From Epinephelus fuscoguttatus (lineage: Eukaryota; Chordata; Actinopteri; Perciformes; Serranidae), in NCBI RefSeq assembly GCF_011397635.1, contig NC_064753.1, forward strand, positions 24,824,322-24,888,321: DNA of 64,000 bases. Direction: 5' to 3'. Each line of letters opens with the position of its first letter. The stretch's first letter is position 1. Both the position numbers and the translations under genes were made by a program. Positions 1-10,800 of the stretch are shown in pieces. A model generated the notes under the pieces. It ran no database searches. It saw only the letters and a list, made by a program, of their open reading frames with translations, and was not told where the DNA came from.

Positions 1-680
1 TAACGTGTTTGGGTGGTTGGAGCATGTAATGGCATCCACGTGAATGCCAGGACCTACAGTTTCCCTGATGAACACTGCAATGTAACGAGATGATCAACAT
101 TATTCACTTCACCTGTCAGTGGATTTAATGTTGGGGCTGATCAGTGTTTATTTATCACAATAACTCAATGTACTTTCAGTCCAACTTAATATCATCTCAA
201 AATCAATTTGACTCAAGTTTTAAAAATTAAATCTGATCAAAACTAATGCAAAATCGTCCTTACCAGAAATAAAGAAAGAAAGACAAGAGAGGTAAGTTAC
301 ATCCTGTGCTGATTTTTAGCTATGTGTTTCTTTGCATGTCACTCTGAATACAATTTAAAGGCTAATAAACATTGTGTTGTTTAGTAAACTGAACCTTATT
401 TGTCAGTGTTTTCTCAAGGTTGACTACTTCCCAGTGATTTTCTAATGTGACAGACAGTTTGCTGCTAACTTGGACCTTTATATAATGTGTTTAAGTTTAA
501 CAGTTAGCTTCAGATAAGCGGAGATATCAGCTAACTTAATGTTAACGTCACACGGCTAGCTTGAGTTAGCAAAGTTTGTCAACAGAGAGCTAGCTGTAAA
601 CGTATGTCAGGAAGAAACACAAAACAGCGTTATGTTTAAAGTAACATGTAGCTAGTTGGGGAATCACACCGTCACCTTAC

Positions 681-902
681 CAATTCATAAATGTTGCTGA
701 CGTTTTTCTGAGCCTTGTTTTTCTTTGCCTTTCGGCTGCTGGCTTTGCTGTGAGACGGGGGAGACACGTTAGCCGTGTCTGGCTGCTCCTCCTCATCCGC
801 AGCCTGCTCCTCCGGGCTGTCACCCAAAGTTAGATCCCCGAGGTCCAGGGCCTCCTGACCCCGCTGTTTCCCTCTGAGCCGTCGCAGAGCCCGGGTAGAC
901 AT
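681..902 (-). CDS. tcf25: tcf25 exon 1 (transcription factor 25 / NULP1), 5' coding exon only
   Basis: The exon encodes 74 residues beginning MSTRALRRLRGKQRGQEALD, which closely matches the known TCF25 N-terminus (human starts MSRRALRRLRGEQRGQE). An acidic stretch (about residues 30-45) is followed by a Lys-rich basic stretch (about 56-66). It ends NVSNIYEL at a GTAAGG donor (intron from 680 down), phase 0, corresponding to human NNRFELI. The start at 900-902 is chosen by homology; the reading frame stays open further upstream but the extra residues are not TCF25-like. TCF25 is the vertebrate relative of yeast Rqc1, a factor of the ribosome-associated quality-control complex with Listerin and NEMF. 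Only exon 1 is present; the remaining exons lie left of the window. Positions 1-680 are AT-rich intron 1 in which I see no second exon. Confidence 0.9.
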
Positions 903-1250
903 TGTCCACTGCTCATGGGACACATACACGTCAATATTTGTGATAAAAGTAGTGTTTAGTCGGTGACAGACACAGCAGACCAATGAAAAGAGGGGTCAAT
1001 TCCATTGGTTTCTTTTTCTTGTTCTTCCAAATGTTTCAACGGCTCTGGGTGCGTCACTGCCCTCTGCAGGAGGGATGGAGAATCGCATCGATAACCAATC
1101 AACAGATGGAGTGTATTTTTTTCTTCTTTCATTTCTACAGCTTTCAATCACATCGATCAGCATCACTTCTCTGAGGCAAAATATTAAATAAGATAATTAG
1201 ATAACAATAAACGGACATTATGCAATATCAGAGCAGCAGAAGTCAAATGA
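903..1250 (-). promoter_or_regulatory. tcf25 5' flank with CCAAT boxes
   Basis: This is the region directly upstream of the tcf25 start codon. It carries CCAAT motifs near 980 (GACCAATG), near 1003 (CCATTGG, reverse CCAAT) and near 1094 (AACCAATCA), spaced about 25 and 90 bp apart. Clustered CCAAT boxes are typical NF-Y sites of TATA-less housekeeping promoters. No TATA box is evident. The transcription start site cannot be fixed from sequence. Confidence 0.35.
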
Positions 1251-1264
1251 TACATGAAGTTAAC

Positions 1265-1716
1265 AAATGGAGGAAGACAGCCTACTCATAGTTATCCTGG
1301 CCGCCTGTATCCTGTTTTAGCGTCTCTGCACTGGCTCCCTGTAAAATCCAGAATTGAATTTAAAATCCATCTCCTACATTACAAAGCTCTAAATGGTCAG
1401 GCTCCGTCATATCTTAGTGAGCTCATAGTGCCCTATAATCCCACCAGAACTCTGCGCTCTGAGAATGCAGGGTTACTTGGGGTCCCTAAAGTCTCCAAAA
1501 GTAGATCAGGAGCCAGAGCCTTCAGCTATCAGGCTCCTCTCCTGTGGAATCATCTTCCTGTTACGGTCCGGGAGGCAGACACCGTCCCCACATTTAAGAC
1601 TAGACTTAAGACTTTCCTCTTTGATAAAGCTTATAATTAGGGCTGGCTCAGGCTTGCCTTGTACCAGCCCCTAGTTAGGCCTAGTCTGCCGGAGGACCCC
1701 CCATAATACACCGGGC

Positions 1717-1764
<48 letters not shown>

Positions 1765-2420
1765 ATGTCCTGTTACTGCATCTTGCTCGGCCATACTGCA
1801 TGTCACTAACTCGGCTTCTTCTCCGGAGCCTTTGTGCTCCACTGTCTGGCAGGTTAACTTGTATCACAGCGGTGCCTGGACAGCGTGACGTGCGTGGTTG
1901 TGCTGCTGCCGTGGTCCTGCCAGATGCCTCCTGCTGCATTAGTCATACTTCTACTGTTATTATACACATATGATTATTGTCACATACATATACCATCATA
2001 TATTATTATATACTTACAACACATTGTACCACAATAACCGTAATTATTATTATAATGTTATTACTTAAATTAAGGTTGTTGTAAGCTACTGTCATTACCG
2101 TCTGTCCTGCATCTCTATCTGTCTCTGTCTCTCTTTATGTCTCATTGTGTCATACGGATTACTGTTAATTTATCATGTTGATCTGTTCTGTATGACATCT
2201 ATTGCACGTCTGTCCGTCCTGGAAAAGGGATCCCTCCTCAGTTGCTCTTCCTGAGGTTTCTAGTGTTTTTTTCCCATTAAAGGTTTTTTTTGGGGGAGTT
2301 TTTCCTTATCCGCTGCGAGGGTCATAAGGACAGAGGGATGTTGTATGCTGTAAAGCCCTGTGAGGCAAATTGTGAATTATGATATTGAGCTTTATCAGTA
2401 AAATTGATTGATTGAAAATT
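1265..2420 (+). mobile_element. 5'-truncated L2-like LINE, 3' end
   Basis: The first about 375 bp encode the C-terminal end of a LINE reverse-transcriptase ORF: LASLHWLPVKSRIEFKI, then HYKALNGQAPSYLSEL, and LLWNHLPVTVREADTVPTFK to the stop at 1638-1640. This is the usual end of fish L2/CR1-group ORF2. A 3' UTR of about 780 bp follows. It contains a TC microsatellite, the segment GTTTTTCCTTATCCGCTGCG, and ends in GATTGATTGA repeats, the typical L2-type tail. The copy is strongly 5'-truncated and cannot move by itself. It lies between tcf25 and cyba in sense orientation to the plus strand. Confidence 0.85.
1719..1761. repeat. (TC)n microsatellite
   Basis: About 43 bp of uninterrupted TC dinucleotides inside the 3' UTR of the L2-like LINE. 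Confidence 0.98.
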
Positions 2421-3360
2421 GATATAGGAGGCACTTATTTAAGTCCTGATAATATTATTTCCCTCTTTTATATAGTTAAATCATTCTATAAAAGCTATTT
2501 TGCTAATGCACTTTAATGTTGTATCTCATGGAAATCTGTATTGCATTCTATTGTTTTTAATTTCTTTTAAAGTTAAACTTTTTAAGTGATTTTAAACAGT
2601 CCCACAATATGAAATGTATGTTTTGTCTTTGCTTAAAACACAAATGTAACACACTACTGCACCAAATTATGTGTGCATTTCAGTTCTCTTGTGCAGCAGG
2701 GGGTGGCAGCATTACCCTAGATAAAACTGCCCAAACAAGACAAGCAAGTTTTAAGTAACTTTCACATTTATGAACTTTTTACTAAATTTAGAAAACTACA
2801 TTAAATTGTATCGATTACTGGTAAAAATAAGCTAAAATAAAAATAAAAGCTTTTACACAAGACCCTATTGGAATTTTACTTAGAAGGCCTCATAAGATGT
2901 ATTAAAATACTGAAACTGTATATCCAGAGTGCTGCACAAAGATAGTTTTTGTCACATTACAGCCCCACACACTGAAATGAGGAAGTATCACTGTACCTCT
3001 GGTTTCCACTCAGACTCCAGCTGCTTGACAGGTCAGCTGTGACCAACAAAAAGCACACTTAAGAGACGTGACTACAGAAATGATACGAACAAGCAGAACT
3101 TGTCCAACAACCGGGCAGATGTGTAAGTCACCCATTGTGTGCCATTGTGTCCAGCATAAGCCAGAAAAGGATGGAAAATTAACAAACAATGAGAGAAAAG
3201 AAACACAGATGAGAAGGGGAAATTCTGAGATAATGAAATCCGGTGTTTGCGAAAAAGGGAAGTTGCAAATATCACTACTTAAAATAATCATGCAAAGGAA
3301 ACTTGAAAAAATACGACATATAAAAGCAAAACCCTGGACGGATCATGAATTAAGGGGCAA
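2421..3360. other. intergenic, tcf25 upstream to cyba downstream
   Basis: AT-rich DNA with no coding signal on either strand. Open frames at 3010-3400 lack any recognised family and lie in low-complexity, AT-rich sequence. No repeat family was recognised. Confidence 0.5.
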
Positions 3361-4065
3361 AATGAATTTATTTACAATATCACAAAGTACAGATACATAA
3401 TAACGATAAATGCCTAATAGCCTGATTAAGCCCAAACCCATTAATCAAAATAATCCTAGCAAACAGTGCTATGTTGTCCTACAGCATTGTGATCAGTGAC
3501 ATTGAGAAATCCACAAATATACAGGGGTTAATAACAGCGTGTAGGTATACAATACAAAATATTGTAAGATCTGTGCATGGCAACACAATACAGTGAATCA
3601 AACACAGTTTAAAACATACAGTGTGGGAATTAGCACAGAAAAAAAAGTTTACACTTTTAAAACAGCAGTAAAAATACCTACATCTCCTACAGTCTTTCAC
3701 AACTAACTTAATGTAGTTGGTCGCCACCTAACAGTTACAGCATTTACATTTGTCTCCAGTGGCATGGTTTTTTGTTCCGAAGTAAAATTCATTACATCCT
3801 TCTTTGAATTCTCAGTTCTTACAAAAAACAAACTAACTAACTAAAAAACATTTTCCTCTGTTTAAAGATATTTCTCTGCAGGTTGAGGTATGAAGGTGCA
3901 GACCCAACATGTCACAACCAGTCACTTGCTTTAGAAAACTATTCACTTGTCCAGAGTCACAGAATCTGGTGGCGTCCCACTGTGACTGGTTTTGATGGGC
4001 TTCATTGTATCGAGGTCTCAGGCAGACAGGGGGAAGGGTTACAGAGGATGCTGGCACTGGACTGG
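3361..4065 (-). other. cyba: likely cyba 3' UTR
   Basis: This stretch runs from the cyba stop codon to a candidate poly(A) signal, AATAAA on the minus strand, at 3367-3372. No other AATAAA was noticed closer to the stop. The length (about 700 nt) is inferred and needs cDNA support. Confidence 0.45.
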
Positions 4066-6455
4066 TTAATCAGTAACAGGGATGGGGTTGTCGTAGGCTG
4101 CTCCCTCCAGGTCGTCCACCCGCTTCCTGCGCATCTCAGGAGGAGGTCTTGGTGGTGGATTCTGAGGAGGTTGCTTGATGCTGTCTGGTCCTAATGCTGC
4201 CCCTCGGCTCACGTCCTTCCTTGGAAGGATAGGTTCCCAGTGTTCACCTCGGATAGCTGCCTAGAAAGCAAGATGATGACAAAGAATACAAGTCAGTGAT
4301 GGTTGGCTAGAATAAGATCAAGTTAAGCATGCCAGAAACCCATGGATGGATTATTGACCAGTCCAGGGGCCCAATGTGTCAGGGCATCCCTTGACTTTTA
4401 TCTGCACAATGTCACTCAAATTACAGAACAGGAAGAGGCTTAAATACCACAAAGAGACACAAAAGACCACAAAGAGAGACAAAATAACTACAGAAACAGG
4501 CAAAACAACCACAAGAAGAGACACATAATGACCAAAAAAGACAGATATTTCCTCAAAGATATGAAATCCACAAGAAGATGTATAACGACTAAAGAAAGAT
4601 GCAAAACAACAATAAAAAAGAGGCAAAACCGTCACGAAGTCTGTGTCTTATTCCTGTGTAGGAGAGGTGGTGGAGCCCTCTGCATGTCTGTGCTCAGGGG
4701 CCCTTTGTCTCAATATCTGCTCATGCTGAAACCTATTATTCAAACCCCAACAACAATAATGTGAGGGTACATATCAGTGGTCCTTATCCTGTACGCTCAT
4801 ATTTGTGTGCATGTTTATAATGAGATAAACTGTGCAGCCTGGAAGGCTTTATAACTCTGGTTACCACATCACGTACTTCTGAAGAGTTCAGGCACACCCC
4901 TGACTGGTCAGATTTCATAACTGCAAGGCCATGTTTCAACAAAGGTACCAGTAATGAAACAGTCCCTTCCTTGTTGCTATTTCCTTGTTTCCATCAGGCC
5001 CACCACTTCCTGCCTCATCTAACAACTTTATCAGTGTTGAGTATATTCAACCTGCTCTAACTGGAGATTGATACAGTAAAAGGTACCAACTTACCACAAG
5101 GTAGATGAGGCTGGCAATGCCAAGGCAGACGCATCCGAGGACAGTAGCGAGCATAAAACCTCCAGGTACACAGATTCTACAAAAGAGACATAGCTTTTGA
5201 GGACAAGAGACAATATAGTCCTTTGTCTTTTGATGGTGAGATGGTGAATGAGAGGAATGCTGTCAAGCAAAGGAAAGTGGCTGATATAATGAACTCACGC
5301 AGCATGTAGAAATGCTCTGACATAGTAATTCCTTGTGAGTGGCCCAAAGGATTTCACAACCACAGTGAAGCAGTACTGGCCCCTGAGGGAAAAACAAGAG
5401 ACAGGAGTGAGCAGTGACTGAAGTAGAGCCTACATGTTGCACAAACTAAATCATAGGAAAATGAGATCACTTACGTCCTCGCCACACTCGTGCCCTTGGC
5501 CCTCTTGCTTCTGGGGTACTCCAGCAGACACACAAAGGTCCCAGCAGCACTAGTTATCTGTCAAGGCTGTTTCATCTCACAGGGTTCACTAATAATAAGT
5601 CGTGTAATGACTGTGATAGGACATCATGGCAAATTCAAATAAGCATCTGTGATTGTTTCTGATATAAAAGTGAATATATGCAGGATATTGTAAGAATATC
5701 ACATGAAAACAAAAACTACCTCTGCTATACTGTTGGTTTACTAATGAAAAACTTTATTGACCCGTGTATACAAATACAAGCAGACATGTTTGTGTTGATT
5801 ATATATTGCCTCGTGCCTTCAAATGGTGGAATGTAGGCTTGAATATTTTGCAAAAAGGTAAATATATTTACTTAACTGTCCTAAATAACTTCTCTAGCTC
5901 TCTCTTAGGCATGTGATTATGGATTCTTACACAGCATGCAACTGTACTTAAGGGCCGCCATGTAAAAGTTGAATAAGGGCAGCAAATGGCTACAATCTCT
6001 GCACAGACTTTAGTTTTGCATATTTGAAGTGGGACTCTAGCATTTCGGTTTCTGAAAAGTGTAAAGGATACACCGCATAAGCAGCAAACTGCCAGCCTCT
6101 GAACTGTCCAGCCACCCCCACTATGCCTCCAGTGAGGAGAACTGAAAGAAGGAAGCAGGAAGATAAAATTAAAACTTAAAACAAACAACACAGCCTCCCT
6201 TTTGTCACTCCACTCAGAGAGGAAAGTATGTTAAATTTTACATTTACTTGACTCTAAAATTCAGTTTAATTTATTCTTTAAGCAGACTTACAACACAGCT
6301 GAAAGTATTTAATGACTTTAAATTAAAATGTTCTTGGAAGTTAGTCATTAATTTCTCTGATTTCTTTTTAATATTTTGGTAAAGTTTTTATACTCACTGA
6401 GTCCCGAGGCCAGAGCCTGCTCATTGGCCCACATCGCCCACTCTATCTTCCCCAT
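4066..6455 (-). CDS. cyba: cytochrome b-245 alpha chain (p22phox), complete, 6 exons
   Basis: p22phox is the small membrane partner that stabilises NOX2 and other NADPH oxidases and docks p47phox/NOXO1. Coding exons: 6398-6455, 6072-6141, 5475-5549, 5299-5382, 5095-5176, 4066-4260; 564 nt, 187 residues (human 195). All junctions are GT-AG and in phase, and exon ends at coding positions 58, 203, 287 and 369 agree with human CYBA as I remember it. The protein starts MGKIEWAMWANEQALASG, nearly identical to human. Hydrophobic segments lie at about residues 19-50 and 95-123. NYYVRAFLH places Arg90 and His94 at the human positions. The p47phox-binding proline-rich motif PPQNPPPRPP is at 154-163. 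The tail ends NPIPVTD. An in-frame alternative junction exists between exons 2 and 3 (see findings). No defects seen; likely functional. Confidence 0.95.
4261..5094 (-). other. cyba: cyba intron 5
   Basis: Longest cyba intron (834 bp). It contains an A-rich stretch of short degenerate CAAAAnnACCACAAAGAGA-like units at about 4440-4630. Otherwise nothing was recognised. The open frames here are unsupported. Confidence 0.6.
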
Positions 6456-6673
6456 CGCGTTCACTCTGCAGGTTGCTGTGAATCACCAGAGAGCTGCTCT
6501 CAGCTTTGATTGTTTCTACAAGGAAGAAATGTGTTTTTACGAGATGCGAGGTGTGTCATGTGTGACGACGGGGAGGCAGGGCGGGAGGCAGTCGGCAGTC
6601 GTCATTTCCGAATAGCGCAGGGCTACAGTGGAGAGGAGTGGCTAACCTTTCAAACTTACCGGACAGGTCTGAG

Positions 6674-6685
6674 TATTTATAAAAA
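6674..6685 (-). promoter_or_regulatory. possible cyba TATA box
   Basis: On the minus strand the sequence reads TTTTTATAAATA, about 220 bp upstream of the cyba start codon. If used it would put the transcription start near 6645 and give a 5' UTR of about 190 nt. Position alone supports it; AT-rich DNA makes chance matches common. Confidence 0.3.
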
Positions 6686-7016
6686 GGTAGGTGCAGCACC
6701 TGAATTTCATATGCTTATGCTGCTAATTGCCATCCGATTTAAGGCCGTCACTCTGGTCTACGTTTATAAACAAATCTCTTAAAGGCGTCAGATTTTTTGC
6801 CTTAGATTAAAGAATAACTTCATGTTTACATAGTTGAGTCATAGGGGATTTCTCAACAGGTGCTTGCTGCCATTCTGATCATTTCAGCTTTTAAAGTCAC
6901 TGGTCGTTGACCAAAAAAAATAAATAAAAATTAAATAAAAATTCTCGCAAAAGCAAACTTGAATCTGGAAATGGCAAAGGACCATACAACAAAACATTAC
7001 ATTGGCTAAAATATAT
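6686..7016. other. cyba-mvd intergenic spacer
   Basis: AT-rich spacer between the cyba 5' flank and the likely end of the mvd transcript. It has no coding signal or recognised repeat. Confidence 0.5.
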
Positions 7017-7801
7017 TTTATTTCATGTTACAGAATAAAACCAACATGATTTAGGGATATCCTGTAGGTTTAAATTCAATTTTCAAAAAATGAAAACATA
7101 ACACCCTCTTTACACACATGGCTACAAACATAAATTCAAACCCTCATAGGCAAAAAAGTACTTAATGTTGCATTGTGCATTGCTTAAGAGCACGCTGGTA
7201 GTGCCCTTAAGCAGCAGCAGTGTGCCCATTTCTTTACCAAGTTAGAGTTGAGCACATGTTCATGTCTACACCTGAAACAGTTAGTCAAATACCTCTAAAA
7301 GCAATAAAGAGGTGACAGGCACATCAGTACTGTTTGATGGTTAAAGGAAGGCTGGCAGAGATACCTGCACACCAAAGCAACCTATGCCACAGCCACAAAA
7401 ACGTCCACAGGCTGACATCAATGCAGAAAGTATCAAGACAGATATCCCTAAATAAATTGACATTTTTTCGCATTGATCTCAGCCTGTGGACCTTTTTGTG
7501 GCTGTCCAGCCCAGTCGCATTGGTGTGCAGGTATCTCCACTGCCACCCTTTCTTGGTTGTCCATTGTACCGACGCACCCAAGATAAACTTTTTTGTTGCC
7601 CAAGTAGGTGCAGTTTAACAGCAGCCCTAAGACTTTGCACTATTAAAAGAAGACATACTAGAATCCACACTGGTAAGGAAGGTATCTGGTGTTGCAGGGA
7701 TTTGTAAAAACCTGTTACATGTGACTAAAGCAAGTTTGATTTCTGATGAATTAGCTTCATTATTGTTGAGTGGATCTTTGTCCATTTCGGGCTGCAGGAC
7801 A
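7017..7801 (-). other. mvd: likely mvd 3' UTR
   Basis: Runs from the mvd stop codon to the nearest good AATAAA on the minus strand (7017-7022). I saw no AATAAA or ATTAAA on the minus strand between them. It contains the large inverted repeat at 7350-7546. Without cDNA the true 3' end is uncertain. Confidence 0.45.
7350..7546. repeat. long imperfect inverted repeat (hairpin)
   Basis: The left arm (7350-7424) and right arm (7470-7546) are reverse complements over about 75 bp with a 45-bp loop. Matching blocks include TCAGCCTGTGGAC, TTTTTGTGGCTGT and TTGGTGTGCAGGTATCTC, broken by a few single mismatches and one 8-bp bulge. Arms this long are typical of a foldback MITE. Their place inside the likely mvd 3' UTR means an mRNA hairpin is possible. 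No clear target-site duplication was found. Confidence 0.85.
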
Positions 7802-10800
7802 TCAAACGGTTTTCTTCGGCAACCCATCAGATCCAAGCAGATGCTGAGTGTGATCCTCCACAACACGAGGGCCTGGTCCAGCCTTGAACACAAAACAAGA
7901 AATGATCATGACACCAAACAACAGATTCATCCTGGGTGTCTGTGTGGTAACATTTAACAATGCTATTTTAAAGCTTGTTCTAATAAAGGCCAATAAAGTG
8001 CCGTTCAATAAAAGTCTTTAGTGTAAAAACAGTAAGACAGAGGAACTACTGTGCATCATAATATGTGCCACAATGCAACACAGTGTTTCGTAAAAGCATG
8101 CTAAAAGGAAATGTGGACATAAATCTGAATGTGTCTCGCAATCTGACAATTCATGTATCCCATCTTTCTACTGTATGTTTTGCAGCCTTAAGATAGACAC
8201 AAAGTAAAATAAATAAAAAAAACTGATAAAAGTGATTTTCTGTCGCTGTTTAAAGTGAACTGATAAAACAACTGAGCTGAGTGATCACATCTATCTGTAT
8301 GTGTTTACCTTGGTACTAATAATGTAGCTTATGCCCTTTGGCATGGGCTCTAGACCAATAGCCTGTTTCAACTCCTCAGAAAGAGCAGCGTGGTTGACAG
8401 GAAGACCCTTGAAAAACCTGCAGAGAAGGAAGAGACATTCACTGACTAATTTCAAAGAGGCTGAATGCAATCACACCTTAATAAAATGCTTATTTGGAGT
8501 CAAAAAACACCCATGTATCATTGACTGTTTATGTATATGTATCATATTTTTAGATAAATTTATTAATTTGTATGTCAGTCAGGAGTCAGCTGTCAGGATT
8601 GCTCCCTCAAGCTAAGTAAGTTTGGTGACTGTCAACTCACTGTCCTCCGTTGGTCTCAGGGGGGAAGAAATGTTGAACCGCCTGAACAAACTCAGGAACG
8701 TGCTGCTGTAGAGTGAAGATAACAGCGTTGGGTCCTGCATCAAATGTGTAGGCCAACTAGAGGAGAACAAACAGAATGTGACAGTCACGTAAAGAGTTTG
8801 AAAACTACCTCGCAAGTTTTACATCTTCATTACATCATCTCAGAAATTCAGCTGCATGAACTGAGAGAAATGTTTCACACAAGAAAAAAAGAGCGTGCAC
8901 TCAATGATACAAAAGTGAGGACGTTACAGTTATACATAATGCATGAAGTACATGATCATAAGACATACACACCGCCACAGACAAATGATCTGAAGAACTT
9001 TTAAAATATGTGTTATACACGTTTTGGCTCCATTAACTATAAATGATATAATGCATAACTGATATTTTCGACAATTGTATCACCTTCAAAGCAGCCATAT
9101 TTCCATTCATCACTTCATTACGCAGAGAAATTAACCCAGTGTGCAAGAGTTAAGGGGATTTAGTGGCATCTAGTGGTGAGGACTGCAGATTGCAACCAGC
9201 GGAAACTTCTCCCGCTTAGAATTTATTCAGTGTTCATTGTTGAGGAGGTTTTTACTGGGAGCTAAATTATCTGCAGGGATCTCTTCCTCTTTAAAACAAA
9301 GAGACCAGGAGCTGTATTCACAAACATTCTGAGAACACTCTCAGAGAGCTCCAAACAAAACGTTTTATTAAGGAGTCCTAGCATAGGATGATATAGGAAA
9401 GTTCTCAGAGCAACTCTGAGCAAGGAAGGGACAAAACCTTTTACCTTTGCAAGGAGGCGTGGTTGAACATGTTGCTAGGTATGATGCATTCAGTTCACAG
9501 ATATGATTGGGTGTCACAGACATGTCATTTTGTGAGCCTGCAAGGTGTGGACACCCAGTGGAAATCAACTGCTGATTGTGAAAGTGTTGTCATTGTTAGT
9601 GTGATCACTCTGCTAATGGAAGGTTGAGACAAACCCAAGTCATCACTGCTGCACTGTTGCATTTTTCCAGTTTTCAAAACATCTTAGAAATGTGATCATT
9701 TTATTTCTGGTGTTACAGTGTTAAATGGGAAATGTGTGCATATCCCTAGTGAGATCAACCACACATATTCCTGCACAATCTAATCTGTAGCATTTCATTT
9801 ACTCACTGTCATTCAGCATTTGGAGAATATTTCTCCGACCTCTTTGTGTTTTCACCATTTTCTCCTCTGATTAAAAAAACTCTTAAGCCTCTTAAAAGTC
9901 CTCCTCCCTGCTCCTAACAGTTTTTCAGCTTAGGAGCTCGAAAATGACACTATTCTGAGATATTTCTTAGAAGTTCGTCACTAAGAGCAACTCTTCATAC
10001 TAGGAAGCTTTGAGAACACACCCCATGTGATTAAAACTGGTAAAAAAAAAACAACAACTGAATAAACCAGTTTCACATTACAAATCAATGCTTCTATTGT
10101 GCTGTTTGGCTTGTCACAGATAGGCCAGTAGCCCAACACCTGCTGATGTGTGCTCAGTTTTTTTTCTCTGATAACTTAATGTGTGTTCACTGTAATTTTG
10201 ATATAGATCTTTTTAGCGGAAGTTCCTCTCCAAAACAAATGAACCAGGTGATTTAAACCAGTGAAAACATTGAATTAAGAAATTTTACGTAAAAAAGAAA
10301 TCATGTTTTTCTTGTCACAGAGGGGCTGCTAATTATGGTGGCCAACACAAAACACATTGTCCATTCTGGGCTACTGTAGAAACATGGGGGTGCAATATGG
10401 TGGACTCTGCGGACGAGGACCTGCTCCCTGTGTAGATATATATGAATAATTCTAAGGTAACTAAAACACAATAATCCTTATTTTAAGGAAATTATACAAT
10501 AAAGAAAACATTCTTATTATATTTAATTTCTTCCATTATATATCCCCCTAAATCTGACACACTGGACCTTTAATGTTGCATAATAATGCATTAACAAAAG
10601 GTAAACTCACAGCTGTCCAACACAATATACCAAGATGATTACTACGTAGATATTGTTGCTCACCCTAGTCTCCCCGTAGTGTCTGTTATACCGATGCACC
10701 AAACTGATAACCTGTTGAGACACACTGTTGAGGTAGAAGATAGGAGGGTATGTGTCAAGGCAGGTTGCATGGAACTGGTTACTGTCCTTCATGGTCAGTT

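Noticed and set aside
1254-1640. 128-codon plus-strand frame as a host gene.
   Set aside because: It is the ORF2 end of an L2-like LINE, followed by the LINE 3' UTR and tail.
5868-6191. 107-codon minus-strand frame over cyba exon 2.
   Set aside because: Runs past the exon 2 donor into the intron; only the 70 bp at 6072-6141 fits p22phox.
6376-6782. Two plus-strand frames overlapping cyba exon 1.
   Set aside because: They are antisense shadows of the cyba first exon and its flank.
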